Shown: positions 54,330-63,700 of the stretch, one piece after another
Layout: each line of letters starts with the position of its first letter
Position numbering within the stretch: position 1 is the first letter of the stretch
Source of the DNA: Sphingobacterium faecium
GTDB lineage: Bacteria > Bacteroidota > Bacteroidia > Sphingobacteriales > Sphingobacteriaceae
DNA length: 64,000 nucleotides
Direction of reading: 5' to 3'
NCBI RefSeq assembly: GCF_003054045.1
Contig: NZ_QBKH01000009.1
Span: 1-64,000 of the forward strand
Notes under the pieces: model-generated
The model's input: the letters and a program-made list of their open reading frames with translations, nothing else
The model's database searches: none
What the model was told of the DNA's origin: nothing
Position numbers and translations under genes: made by a program

Positions 54330-55172
54330 ATGAGCAATAAAATTTTAGTTCCAATTGATTTTTCAGACAATGCCAGCACTGCGATTCAATTTGCAATTGA
54401 TTTGGCAAAAAAAAGGGGATTCGAAATTCATTTATATCATAACTATACGGTTTCATCCAGTAGTTTTGATGATGAAAACAAGGATAATGCTGACGAAAAT
54501 TTCAAAGCAGATGTGTTAATGTCTGATTTGATCGATAAGTTGAAAGCAGAAAATCCAACGGTTCCTTTTACTTCAAAATGCGAGCGTGGTATCATCACAG
54601 AGTCCTTATTAAAGGAGACAAAAAATGCGGGTTATTTAGCTATTATCATGGGGACAAAGGGAAAAACCGACGACACCAGTGTCATCGTTGGTAGCACAAC
54701 CTATGCAGTGAGCCAAAAAAGCAATATTCCTGTGATTGCTATTCCAGTTCATTATCAAACAAAAGATATTGATAAGATTGGGCTACTTTCTAATTTTAAA
54801 TATGCTGAGCTGGACACTTTAAATGAATTTATTAAAATATTCGGATCAAATGTGAAAGTTCAGATCATACATGTGCACTATCACCCAGATTCTGAAGCTG
54901 ATATCGAGGATAAGTTAGAAATCTGGAAATATCAAATCAAGAAACATACTGAAATCACGGATGTAGACATAGAAGTAGATTCTATACAAACCGATGTGGA
55001 GGAATTGGATACGATTCCTGAAGTAATCAATGAGATTATCAAAGATGAACAAATTGATGTGGTGTTGATAACGAAGACACGTAAATCATTTTTTGAACGG
55101 TTATTTAAAAAATCTGTTGCAAAACAAATCATTCATCATCCAATTATTCCTACATTTTTTTCTAAAGCTTAA
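54330..55172 (+). CDS. Tandem universal stress protein
   Basis: 280 residues, two Usp domains in one chain. The first (1-143) starts NKILVPIDFSDNAST and keeps the ATP motif: GTKG, nine residues, then GS (about 111-125). The second (about 148-280) has lost it, reading TKTRKSFFERLFKKS at that place, so only the first is likely to bind nucleotide. Cytoplasmic. The paralogue starts 6 bases downstream, so the two form an operon, typically induced by starvation or low oxygen in this family. Confidence 0.9.
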   Translation: MSNKILVPIDFSDNASTAIQFAIDLAKKRGFEIHLYHNYTVSSSSFDDENKDNADENFKADVLMSDLIDKLKAENPTVPFTSKCERGIITESLLKETKNAGYLAIIMGTKGKTDDTSVIVGSTTYAVSQKSNIPVIAIPVHYQTKDIDKIGLLSNFKYAELDTLNEFIKIFGSNVKVQIIHVHYHPDSEADIEDKLEIWKYQIKKHTEITDVDIEVDSIQTDVEELDTIPEVINEIIKDEQIDVVLITKTRKSFFERLFKKSVAKQIIHHPIIPTFFSKA

Positions 55173-55178
55173 ATCATT

Positions 55179-56042
55179 ATGGGTAAAATATTAGTACCAA
55201 TCGATTTTTCTGAAAACTCCATAATTGCAGCAAGATATGCAAGGGAGATTGCGCTTGAAAATCAAGATGAGCTGGTTTTCTTACACGTATATACGAAGCA
55301 CGTAAACCAGTACGCAAATTTCGTTGTTCATGGTGAACACATTGTCGACCCTACAGTAAAGGATGCTGAACGAAAGTTGAGCGAAGTGGTCAATGAAGTG
55401 AACGAAAAATCTCCAACGTTGACAGTAAGCCAACTTTTTAATGAAGGTGTTCTTTCGGAAGTCATTGCCAAAGAAACGACTAATAACAATTATAAAGTAG
55501 TCGTCATGGGAACAAAAGGTGCTTCCGGCCTCGAGTCTGTCCTCATTGGTAGCAACACCTATGATGTAATTAAAGATGCACAAATTCCTATTTTAGCGAT
55601 ACCGGCTTACGCAACAGCGTATAAGAAGGATACCATTGCACTGTTGACAAATTTTAAACCTGGAGAACTGGAAGTTTTGAAGCAGGCTATACCGGTATTT
55701 GGAAATAAATTTCATCTGCTCCTGATACATATTAACAAGGCAGAATCGGATCTAAAGGTATTGGACAAAAAGTTTGACCAATGGATCGAAAATATCATTA
55801 CGGAGACTGGAATTGATGATGTTTCCTATACGATAAAAAGCAGAAGCTATTTTGCCAATTCAGCAGAAAGAATAGCAAATGGCATACAGACCATGATTCG
55901 TGACGAGAATATTGACATCATCTTAATCACCAAAAGTCGTAAGACATTTTTTCAAAACTTATTTTCTGAAAATATAATAAAAGAAATGGCAATGGAAATA
56001 ATCATCCCAAACTTCTTTGGCAAGACTAATTTTAAGGGTTAG
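55179..56042 (+). CDS. Tandem universal stress protein, paralogue
   Basis: 287 residues, the same two-domain layout as its upstream neighbour. The first domain begins GKILVPIDFSENS and keeps GTKGASGLESVLIGS, the ATP motif. The second has TKSRKTFFQNLFSEN instead and should not bind ATP. The similarity points to tandem gene duplication, with loss of the motif predating the copy. The intergenic region after it holds a small open frame and then ompA. Confidence 0.9.
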   Translation: MGKILVPIDFSENSIIAARYAREIALENQDELVFLHVYTKHVNQYANFVVHGEHIVDPTVKDAERKLSEVVNEVNEKSPTLTVSQLFNEGVLSEVIAKETTNNNYKVVVMGTKGASGLESVLIGSNTYDVIKDAQIPILAIPAYATAYKKDTIALLTNFKPGELEVLKQAIPVFGNKFHLLLIHINKAESDLKVLDKKFDQWIENIITETGIDDVSYTIKSRSYFANSAERIANGIQTMIRDENIDIILITKSRKTFFQNLFSENIIKEMAMEIIIPNFFGKTNFKG

Positions 56043-56091
56043 ATTCCTAAAAAAGCTACATCTTAACGCAGAAATGTAAATTATAGTATAC

Positions 56092-56208
56092 ATGGTGCCA
56101 CTTTTTTTACAGCAGAGCAAATCAATAAGTGGTCAATTAACTACAAAAATGGGGAAATCTACAACTGGTTTGAGCTATGAGGGCCATATTGGCAACATTA
56201 TTGCCTAA
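56092..56208 (+). CDS. Possible 38-residue small protein before ompA
   Basis: An open frame of 39 codons between the stress-protein and OmpA genes, beginning MVPLFLQQSKS and ending GHIGNIIA. An internal ATG at 56149 would give the 19-residue MGKSTTGLSYEGHIGNIIA. The second half looks protein-like (GKSTTGLSYEGHIGN) and could be the stump of a longer lost gene. There is no clear promoter or ribosome site. It may instead be part of the ompA leader. Confidence 0.25.
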   Translation: MVPLFLQQSKSISGQLTTKMGKSTTGLSYEGHIGNIIA

Positions 56209-56246
56209 AGCACAATAAGAAGATTAAAAATTAAAATTAGAAAAAT

Positions 56247-57584
56247 ATGAAGATTAACCTTAAGAAAACTGGTTTATTAGTAGCAGCGGGACTGTTAACA
56301 TCTGCTTCATTTGCACAAAATGCAAAAGTTGGTTCTATCGAAGGAACTACTCCACTGGGATCATCTACCGAATATAGAACTTGGTCTATTGGTATTGGTG
56401 CAGGGGTTTTAAATCAAACTAATATTTTCGGTTTCAACCGTAAAGATTATAATGATTTAGATCACAATTTAGGTTATTCTGCATACATTAAGAAACAAAT
56501 TTCCCCTTCTTTTGGATTTAAAGCATCCTACTTAGGTGGTAAAGTTGGTGGAGCATATAAAGATGGATCACAATCTTTCGAAACTAAAACACCATGGTCA
56601 GCAGCTTTATCTGGAGAGTGGACAATGGCTAATACGAACTGGAGATTTTTCAACAGTTTCATCAAGCCTTATGCTTCATTAGGTTTAGGGGTATTGAACT
56701 CTGAGGCTACAGTAACGATGGGGTCAACAAGCACAACAGCTGAATCACAATCGAAGTTATTCGTTCCTGCTGATTTCGGATTTAAATTTGCAATTGCAAA
56801 AGGTATTAACTTAGACTTAGGTTATCAATTGAACTGGGCTAACCAGAAATTTGATGGATCTAATCCTGCTGCGTCTCCACAACCAACATACAAAAACGAC
56901 TTATTCTCGTATGCACATGCTGGTTTAGAAATTGCTTTAGGCGATGGTTCAAAACCTGCTCTGAATAATTCAAACCCGGTAGCTACTTTAGTAAATGATT
57001 ACACAGCAAAATACGATGAATTAAAAGCTCAACGTGATGCATTGGATGCTGCTAATAAAGCGTTACAATCAAAAGTTGAATCATTAAACTCAGATTTGCA
57101 GGATGATGATGGTGACGGTGTTGCTAACAAATTTGACAAATGTCCAAATACACCTTCAGGGGTTCAAGTAGATGGTGCTGGTTGTCCAATCCTTGTTAAA
57201 AATGAAACTAAAATTGTAGAGAAAGTGATCACTGAAACGGATAGAAGAACAGTTGATGAAGCTATCAAAAACTTAGAATTCGAAACTGGTAAATCAGTGA
57301 TTCGTGCTAATTCTTACAACTCATTAAATAAAGTTGCTGCATTATTAGTAGAAAAAGATTTCAGTTTGAAATTAGCAGGTCACACCGATAACACAGGTTC
57401 ATTAGAATTAAACTTGAGATTATCTAAAGATCGTGCTGAGGCAGTGAAAGCTTACTTAGTATCTAAAGGTGCTAATCCTTCTCGTATTGAAGCTACTGGT
57501 TACGGACCAAACCAACCTATTGCATCTAATAAAACTGCAGAAGGTCGTCAACAAAACCGTCGCGTTGAGTTTACCATATATTAG
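56247..57584 (+). CDS. OmpA-family outer-membrane protein with TSP3 repeat
   Basis: 445 residues. Signal peptide about 1-24 (ending SFAQ). An N-terminal beta-barrel of eight-strand type (about 45-235) is followed by a short coiled coil (about 255-285). A calcium-binding thrombospondin-3-like repeat DDDGDGVANKFDKCPNTPSG lies at about 288-307. The C-terminal OmpA peptidoglycan-binding domain follows (about 330-445, LKLAGHTDNTGS and NRRVEFTIY). It links outer membrane and wall. It is a single-gene unit with a strong terminator. Confidence 0.95.
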   Translation: MKINLKKTGLLVAAGLLTSASFAQNAKVGSIEGTTPLGSSTEYRTWSIGIGAGVLNQTNIFGFNRKDYNDLDHNLGYSAYIKKQISPSFGFKASYLGGKVGGAYKDGSQSFETKTPWSAALSGEWTMANTNWRFFNSFIKPYASLGLGVLNSEATVTMGSTSTTAESQSKLFVPADFGFKFAIAKGINLDLGYQLNWANQKFDGSNPAASPQPTYKNDLFSYAHAGLEIALGDGSKPALNNSNPVATLVNDYTAKYDELKAQRDALDAANKALQSKVESLNSDLQDDDGDGVANKFDKCPNTPSGVQVDGAGCPILVKNETKIVEKVITETDRRTVDEAIKNLEFETGKSVIRANSYNSLNKVAALLVEKDFSLKLAGHTDNTGSLELNLRLSKDRAEAVKAYLVSKGANPSRIEATGYGPNQPIASNKTAEGRQQNRRVEFTIY

Positions 57585-57603
57585 TAGATATTGATATCTG
57601 ATA

Positions 57604-57637
57604 AAGAAGGGCTACTCCAAAAGAGTAGCCCTTTTTA
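57604..57637 (+). terminator. Terminator after the OmpA gene
   Basis: 11-base perfect arms AAGGGCTACTC and GAGTAGCCCTT with a CAAAA loop, followed by TTT. Confidence 0.9.
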
Positions 57638-57799
57638 CATCATTAATTTTTGAGAATAAATCAATTTATTTGACTGAACCTTTTTTGATGGATAAAAAAA
57701 CAACAGAACAGAGCTGCCATTAAAGGTATTTAAAATGGATTAAGATAGATTTTGTCATCCAAAAAACACAATATATCAAATACTTATGTCAAAAATTAG

Positions 57800-57827
57800 T
57801 TTGGTAAATATTATTTCCCTATATTTG
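57800..57827 (+). promoter_or_regulatory. Promoter of the DEAD-box helicase gene
   Basis: TTTG at 57800-57803 and TATATTTG at 57820-57827 match the -33 and -7 boxes with 16 bases between. A leader of about 35 bases separates it from the ATG at 57868. Confidence 0.6.
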
Positions 57828-57867
57828 CATCGCCTTAGGCAATAGAGCCTATTGTATAAATTAATTC

Positions 57868-59739
57868 ATGAACCCATTTTTAGAACTGGGAATCCGTGAG
57901 GAAATTGTTAATGCCATCTCAGAATTAGGTTTTGAAAAACCTTCTGAAATTCAGGAAAAAGCCATTCCTGTTTTATTGACTGGTAACGACGATTTTGTCG
58001 GATTAGCCCAAACCGGCACAGGTAAGACAGCAGCATTTGGTCTTCCATTATTACAGCAATTAGACTTTTCTCAGAAACATCCTCAAGCGTTGGTATTATG
58101 CCCGACACGTGAGCTTTGTTTGCAAATCTCGAAAGATATAGAAAGATATGCTAAAAACCTAGACAACGTACATGTTGTTGCGGTTTATGGAGGTGCAAAT
58201 ATTAGTGACCAACTACGTCAGATCAGACGTGGAGTGCAAATTGTAGTAGCGACCCCAGGTCGTATGTTAGATATCATTGGCCGTAATGCTATTGATTTCT
58301 CTCAAGTAAAATATGTTGTGTTAGATGAGGCGGATGAGATGCTTAATATGGGCTTCAAAGAAGACATCAACAACATTTTGTCAGAGACTCCTGACACTAA
58401 AAAAACATGGTTATTCTCAGCTACCATGCCTTCAGAGGTTCGTCGTATTGCTAAAAACTATATGACTGATCCTGTAGAGATGACTGTAGGAACAAAAAAC
58501 ACAGGTAATGCAAACATTGAGCATCAATATTATTTGATTAGAGCTAAAGATAAATATGCTGCTTTCAAACGTATTGTTGATTCAAACCCTGATATTTTTG
58601 GTATCGTATTTTGTCGTACAAAAATTGAAACTCAAGAAATTGCAGAATCTTTAATTAAAGATGGTTACAATGCCGATTCACTACACGGAGATTTATCTCA
58701 ACAACAACGTGACAAAGTGATGAAACGTTACCGTGACCGTAGTTTACAACTATTAATCGCTACAGATGTAGCGGCGCGTGGTATTGATGTAAACGACGTA
58801 ACTCACGTAATTAACTTCTCTTTACCTGATGAAATTGAAAACTATACGCACCGTTCGGGCCGTACAGCTCGTGCTGGTAAAACTGGTATTTCAATCTCTT
58901 TAATCAACATTAAAGAACAAAGCAAAATCCGTCAACTTGAAAAAGTTATCGGAAAGCAATTTGAACGTAAACAAGTTCCTCAAGGAGCTGATGTTGTTGA
59001 AAAGCAATTATTGACAATCATCAATAAAGTTCAGAATGTAGAAGTTAATGAGGATCAAATCAATCAATTCTTACCAGCTATTATGGAAGGTTTTGAGTCG
59101 TTATCGAAAGAAGATATCGTAAAAAGATTTGCTTCATTAGAGTTCAATAGATTCTTAGATTATTACAAAGGTGCACACGATTTAAATATCGAAGCACGTG
59201 ATATCAGCAGCAATGGCCGCGAACGTGGCGAAAGAGGTGAACGTGGTGAAAGAGGCGAGCGTGGTAGTTCAAAAGGATTTACTCGTTTGTTTATGAACTT
59301 AGGTTCTGTAGATGAATTCAGCCGTGGAGACATGTTAGGATTTATCTGTAACAACGCTAAAATCTCTGGTAAATCAATTGGTAAAATTGATCTAAAAGGA
59401 GTATTTACTTTCTTCGAAGTTGAAGATGCTGAAGTTGCTAAAGTATTTGAAGGATTCAAAGAAGTTGATTTCAACGGACGTAATGTTCGCATCGAAGTTT
59501 CTGGAGATGGAAAAACTGAAAACCGTGGTGGTGGAAACAGAAGCCGTGGTGGAAGTGGTGAGCGCAGAAGCTTTGGCGGTGGTGAAAGACGTGAAGGTGG
59601 ATACCGTGGTGGAGATCGCAGAAGCGGTGGCGGTGAAAGACGTGAAGGTGGATACCGTGGTGGAGATCGCAGAGAAGGAAATGCTGGTGGTTTTAGAGAC
59701 TTTTCTGGAAAAAGAAAAGAATCTAGTAACAAGTACTAA
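57868..59739 (+). CDS. DEAD-box RNA helicase with RGG-rich tail
   Basis: 623 residues. Helicase core 1-370 with all motifs: Q motif, AQTGTGKT at about 49-56, PTRELCLQ, DEADEML, SATMPSEVRRI, HRSGRTARAG. A DbpA-type RNA-binding domain covers about 465-550. The tail is low-complexity, rich in Arg, Gly, Glu and Asp. It includes GERGERGERGERG at about 451-463 and a tandem 17-residue unit after 572. These tails bind RNA and favour cold-adapted or ribosome-assembly roles, as in CsdA and DbpA. A single-gene unit with promoter and terminator. Confidence 0.93.
   Translation: MNPFLELGIREEIVNAISELGFEKPSEIQEKAIPVLLTGNDDFVGLAQTGTGKTAAFGLPLLQQLDFSQKHPQALVLCPTRELCLQISKDIERYAKNLDNVHVVAVYGGANISDQLRQIRRGVQIVVATPGRMLDIIGRNAIDFSQVKYVVLDEADEMLNMGFKEDINNILSETPDTKKTWLFSATMPSEVRRIAKNYMTDPVEMTVGTKNTGNANIEHQYYLIRAKDKYAAFKRIVDSNPDIFGIVFCRTKIETQEIAESLIKDGYNADSLHGDLSQQQRDKVMKRYRDRSLQLLIATDVAARGIDVNDVTHVINFSLPDEIENYTHRSGRTARAGKTGISISLINIKEQSKIRQLEKVIGKQFERKQVPQGADVVEKQLLTIINKVQNVEVNEDQINQFLPAIMEGFESLSKEDIVKRFASLEFNRFLDYYKGAHDLNIEARDISSNGRERGERGERGERGERGSSKGFTRLFMNLGSVDEFSRGDMLGFICNNAKISGKSIGKIDLKGVFTFFEVEDAEVAKVFEGFKEVDFNGRNVRIEVSGDGKTENRGGGNRSRGGSGERRSFGGGERREGGYRGGDRRSGGGERREGGYRGGDRREGNAGGFRDFSGKRKESSNKY
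59581..59673 (+). repeat. In-frame tandem repeat in the helicase tail
   Basis: A 42-base string starting at 59581 recurs exactly at 59632-59673, a 51-base (17-codon) period. It encodes GERREGGYRGGDRR twice. Such perfect copies are prone to length change by slippage. Confidence 0.85.
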
Positions 59740-59756
59740 TCTATTCAAGCTATACA

Positions 59757-59797
59757 TAATAAGAGCGGCTATCCAAAAGATAGCCGCTCTTATTATT
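59757..59797. terminator. Terminator between the helicase gene and rlmB
   Basis: 13-base perfect arms AAGAGCGGCTATC and GATAGCCGCTCTT with a CAAAA loop, with AT-rich flanks on both sides. It can serve both the helicase and the convergent rlmB. Confidence 0.9.
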
Positions 59798-59837
59798 TAT
59801 GTTATAAACTGTTTACATCAACAAAACAGCCCTATTG

Positions 59838-60611
59838 TTATTTCACTCGTTGACGAATAGCTTCGTAAAGTACTACTCCAGCTGAAACAGATACGTTTAA
59901 TGAACCTATTTCTCCAAACATAGGTATCTTTGCTAAATGATCAGCAATACGAATTAAATCGTCTGATACACCTGTGTCCTCAGCTCCCATAATGATACAT
60001 GTAGGTACAGTATAATCCACATCATAGATACTATCTTTTGTCTTCTCCGTACTTACGACCAACTGTATACCGGACTCAATTAAAAATTTACCAATCTTGG
60101 CCAATCCTTCATGACGACATACCGGGATTTTATATAGAGCACCTGCCGAAGTCTTAATCGCATCAGGATTGATCTCTGCAGAACCTTTTTTCGGTACGAT
60201 GATCGCATGAACACCTGAACATTCGGCAGTACGTGCGATAGCGCCAAAGTTGCGCACATCCGTAACGCCATCTAACATTAAAAATAAAGGAACCTCACCT
60301 TTTTCATAAATTTCGGGAACAATGTCTTCGATTTTCTGATAAGTAATCGGAGAGATAACAGCAATGACTCCTTGATGGTTTTTGCGTGTGATGCGGTTTA
60401 ATTTTTCAATAGGAACTTGTTGAAATCCTAAATCGTGCTCTTTCAAAAGAGCTTTCAATTCTAAAACTAAACTTCCACCTAAACCTCTTTGTATAAATAA
60501 TGATTCAATTTCTTTACCACTATCTATCGCTTCTATAACGGCACGAATACCGAAAACCATCTGATTGGCTTCACGATCTGATGATCTATCGTGTCTTTGA
60601 TAATTTTGCAT
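59838..60611 (-). CDS. rlmB: 23S rRNA (guanosine-2'-O-)-methyltransferase RlmB family
   Basis: 257 residues from the ATG at 60611; a TTG at 60617 is in frame but less likely. The N-terminal substrate-binding part opens with QMVFGIRAVIEAIDSG and the SPOUT domain has DGVTDVRNFGAIARTAECSG, MGAEDTGVSDDLI and IGSLNVSVSAGVVLYEAIRQR. The family methylates G2251 of 23S rRNA or a tRNA position. It has a clear promoter at 60668. It is longer at the N-terminus (about 20 polar residues) than the minimal fold. Confidence 0.9.
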   Translation of the reverse strand: MQNYQRHDRSSDREANQMVFGIRAVIEAIDSGKEIESLFIQRGLGGSLVLELKALLKEHDLGFQQVPIEKLNRITRKNHQGVIAVISPITYQKIEDIVPEIYEKGEVPLFLMLDGVTDVRNFGAIARTAECSGVHAIIVPKKGSAEINPDAIKTSAGALYKIPVCRHEGLAKIGKFLIESGIQLVVSTEKTKDSIYDVDYTVPTCIIMGAEDTGVSDDLIRIADHLAKIPMFGEIGSLNVSVSAGVVLYEAIRQRVK

Positions 60612-60667
60612 GCTCAATATTCTAAATAAGAATTGGTTTTTAGCAATTAGCTAACCAATTTGAAAGG

Positions 60668-60700
60668 CAAAGATACAAAAAGAAATATGGGTTAGTGCAA
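60668..60700 (-). promoter_or_regulatory. Promoter of rlmB
   Basis: Minus-strand TATCTTTG (60668-60675) matches TAnnTTTG, and TTG at 60698-60700 lies 22 bases upstream as the -33 box. The -7 box is 57 bases from the ATG. Confidence 0.65.
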
Positions 60701-60718
60701 TAAATAGTTGGACTCGTG

Positions 60719-62530
60719 TTAACTTAAACCCAAGTTTAATTCTTTTCTTAATGTTTCTAAAAGTGGGTTCTTTTGAACCATTGCCTGATATTTCTCTTGA
60801 GAAGTATAAGGTTTACGAACTAAATCGTGTTCCATAATAACACCATGAAGATCGAGAGAGAAATTACGTAGCACTGGGCGAAGGTAATTTAAAATATCAA
60901 TTTTTGCAGTGCTCAGCACATCCATTTGCACCATGTTTTCGACATCAACTTCTATTTTATTCCCAACTAACTTGGGTGGAACTGCAGTCATCAAGGTGTA
61001 GAGATTGATTCTATTTTCTTTTTTAATTTGAGTAGCTAAAACTTTCCAAGCTTGTATAAATTGCTCCTGACTGATCTCCTCTTGTTCTGTACCTTTAACT
61101 AAACTAGGTTCATCTCCACCATCCTCTTCTACTTTTGAATCAAAAATAGAATTTAGATCGGGCAATGATGGCATAGAACTTTTGGCTGATCCCCAAGCTC
61201 CTTTTTTTACTTTGGGAGGTAGATTTAAGGGTTCTGGTTCTACTGCTTGTTCTTTTACTGTAGCTATAGGTGCTGCTGAACTTGTATATGTTGATGGTTT
61301 TTCTTCATTTACTGGTACTGAGGGTTTTACCGCAGGAGCAGGTGTACTAGGAGCTTGTGCTAAATCAGGGCGTTTTTTTTTTAGTCCTTCGCTTGCTTCG
61401 GGCAACTGAATACTTCCCATCTGGCTTAATTTAATGGCACTGGATAAGTGACACATTTTTAAAAGCGCTAATTCAACTTGAAGTCGTTGATTCTTACTTG
61501 TTTTATAGTTAATCTCACATTGATTAGCAATATTCAATGCGGATAACAAGAGACCTGTTGACGATTTTTGAGCTTGATCTAAATATTTCATTCGTATACT
61601 TTCACTCACTTCAAGCAACTTTAAAGTACTAGGTTCTTTCGCTACTAATAAATTTCTAAAATGTGAGGCCAAACCAGAAATAAAATGGCTACCGTCAAAT
61701 CCATTATTCAGAATATCATTTAATGTTAATAATACTTGTGCTGGATTTTCGATTAAAATAGCATCAGTCAGTTTGAAAAAGTAATCGTAATCTAAAATAT
61801 TTAAATTATCAATGACTGCCTGATAGGTTACGTTCTTATTTGAAAAGCTAACGATTTGATCAAACATCGATAAGGCATCACGCAAACCACCATCTGCTTT
61901 TTGAGCGATGATATGGAGCCCGTCTTGATCATACTGAATATCTTCATGAGCAGCAATATGAGCCAAATGGTTGGCCATATCTTCTATACGAATACGATTA
62001 AAATCAAAAATCTGACAACGCGATAGAATCGTTGGTAATATTTTATGCTTCTCGGTTGTTGCTAAAATAAAAATAGCATAAGTAGGCGGTTCTTCCAAGG
62101 TCTTTAAAAAGGCATTGAAGGCTTGCTGAGATAGCATATGAACCTCATCTATAATATAGATCTTAAATTTTCCTACTTGTGGTGGAATACGAACTTGATC
62201 AATGAGATTACGAATATCATCTACAGAATTGTTGGATGCTGCATCTAACTCATGGATACTAAATGAATTGCCGTTTTGAAAAGAGATACAACTGTCACAC
62301 TGACCACAGGCTTCACTTTTGTCGGAAATATTTTCACAATTAATTGTTTTGGCTAATATGCGCGCGCAGGTTGTTTTTCCAACACCTCTAGGTCCACAAA
62401 ATAAAAATGCTTGCGCTAACTGATTGTTATGAATAGCATTTTTAAGTGTGCCAGTGATGTGTTGCTGGCCGACAACCGAATCGAAGGTGACTGGGCGATA
62501 TTTACGAGCAGAAACAATAAAATTTTCCAT
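60719..62530 (-). CDS. dnaX: DNA polymerase III subunit gamma/tau
   Basis: 603 residues from the ATG at 62530, at MENFIVSARKYRP, where homologues start; an in-frame ATG at 62563 is rejected. AAA+ clamp-loader core at 1-370 with Walker A GPRGVGKTTCA at about 41-51, the zinc cluster CENISDKSEACGQCDSC, Walker B DEVHMLS and the arginine finger SRC. A Pro/Ala-rich linker (about 390-470) leads to a C-terminal polymerase-contact domain. There is no obvious programmed frameshift signal for a short gamma form in the stretch I read. Confidence 0.93.
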   Translation of the reverse strand: MENFIVSARKYRPVTFDSVVGQQHITGTLKNAIHNNQLAQAFLFCGPRGVGKTTCARILAKTINCENISDKSEACGQCDSCISFQNGNSFSIHELDAASNNSVDDIRNLIDQVRIPPQVGKFKIYIIDEVHMLSQQAFNAFLKTLEEPPTYAIFILATTEKHKILPTILSRCQIFDFNRIRIEDMANHLAHIAAHEDIQYDQDGLHIIAQKADGGLRDALSMFDQIVSFSNKNVTYQAVIDNLNILDYDYFFKLTDAILIENPAQVLLTLNDILNNGFDGSHFISGLASHFRNLLVAKEPSTLKLLEVSESIRMKYLDQAQKSSTGLLLSALNIANQCEINYKTSKNQRLQVELALLKMCHLSSAIKLSQMGSIQLPEASEGLKKKRPDLAQAPSTPAPAVKPSVPVNEEKPSTYTSSAAPIATVKEQAVEPEPLNLPPKVKKGAWGSAKSSMPSLPDLNSIFDSKVEEDGGDEPSLVKGTEQEEISQEQFIQAWKVLATQIKKENRINLYTLMTAVPPKLVGNKIEVDVENMVQMDVLSTAKIDILNYLRPVLRNFSLDLHGVIMEHDLVRKPYTSQEKYQAMVQKNPLLETLRKELNLGLS

Positions 62531-62715
62531 TGTACGAAGATACAAATTTTGTATGTCCATCACAATATAAAAAGTGCTTCTTGAAAAAAGCGTTCAACCC
62601 AAATTTACATGCTCAGAATAAAGTAATTCAAATATGGGTATCACTGATGAAGTTAAGAGAATTAGTAAAACTCAATTTTTCTAAACCTTTGTATACGCTA
62701 TTAAGGTTACTACTA

Positions 62716-62755
62716 AAAGAAAAAAGGGCTTTCGTGATGAATTAGCCCTTCTTTA
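62716..62755 (-). terminator. Terminator of the aquaporin gene
   Basis: Minus strand: AAGGGCT and AGCCCTT arms with a 13-base loop, followed by a T-rich stretch, about 16 bases after the aquaporin stop. Confidence 0.7.
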
Positions 62756-62770
62756 AAGTTTAATAATTCG

Positions 62771-63491
62771 CTAAACACCTTTTGGGTCAAGAGTACGCCA
62801 TACGATAGCCGCAACCACAGCTCCAGCTATAGGCGCCACTATAAACAACCAAAGCTGCGAAAGCGCTTGTCCCCCTGCTAATAACGCTGGTCCAAAACTA
62901 CGTGCAGGATTAACTGATGTACCTGTGATTGGGATGGCGACTAAGTGAATCAAGACCAAGGTAAGACCTATTGCTAACCCAGCCATGGTAGAATTTCCTA
63001 CTTTAGAGGTAGTCGCTAAGATGACAAATAAAAAAATAAAGGTTAAAACAGCTTCCGTTAAAAATGCAGCGTTAAGACCATACTCATTTTGATATCCTTT
63101 GCCCCAACCATTGGATCCATAAGCCCATTCTCCAGGCTTAAACCCAGCAATTTGCCCGCCTAGAATTTGTTGTAGCACAAAAGCTGCTAATAATGCACCA
63201 ATTAGTTGTGCAACAATATATATAGAAGCGTCTTTTATCGAAATTTTCCCGGCAACTAAAACACCTATTATTACAGCAGGATTAATGTGGCATCCACTTA
63301 TACCTCCTATAGCATAAGCAAAAACAACGACAGAGAGACCAAATGCAAGTGCAATTCCCAACAATCCTAAGCCTGACAATCCTCCTAATGTTGTAGCTCC
63401 CGCAATAGCGGCAGCTCCACAACCAAATAGTACCAAACCGAAAAGTTCCGATCAGTTCGGCAACAAATTTTGTAAAAGATTTAATTTCCAT
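62771..63491 (-). pseudogene. aqpZ: Aquaporin Z-like gene broken by a single-base frameshift
   Basis: From the ATG at 63491 the first 17 codons (MEIKSFTKFVAELIGTF) read in one frame. The remaining 221 codons, starting at about 63436, are in the next frame. Removing one T from the 4-T run at 63441-63444 (plus-strand AAAA) restores TFGLVLFGCGAA and a 239-residue aquaporin. The restored chain has six helices and both NPA boxes (HINPAV and VNPARSFGP) with the usual pore Arg after the second. It would be an inner-membrane water channel. The break is either a true mutation or a sequencing error in a short homopolymer. Confidence 0.85.
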
Positions 63492-63700
63492 TATTTTTAA
63501 GTTATAATATATTCAAACAAAGTCAAAAAATTGAAAAATTAAATACTGTCTCAATTATTTAAATTAAAGTAAATATATAGCTACAAAAAGCTAAAGCAAT
63601 TCCTATGAAAAAATAAGTCATATCGCTGTAACTAAATGAATATATTGAAGTTTTTAATATTATTTTTATGTAACTTCATTATTAATAAATTGTTAAGGAC

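Noticed and set aside
59163..59757. Long minus-strand frames opposite the helicase tail
   Set aside because: They are rich in Pro, Ser and Thr only because they are complementary to the Gly/Arg-rich repeat; they are shadows of the helicase gene.
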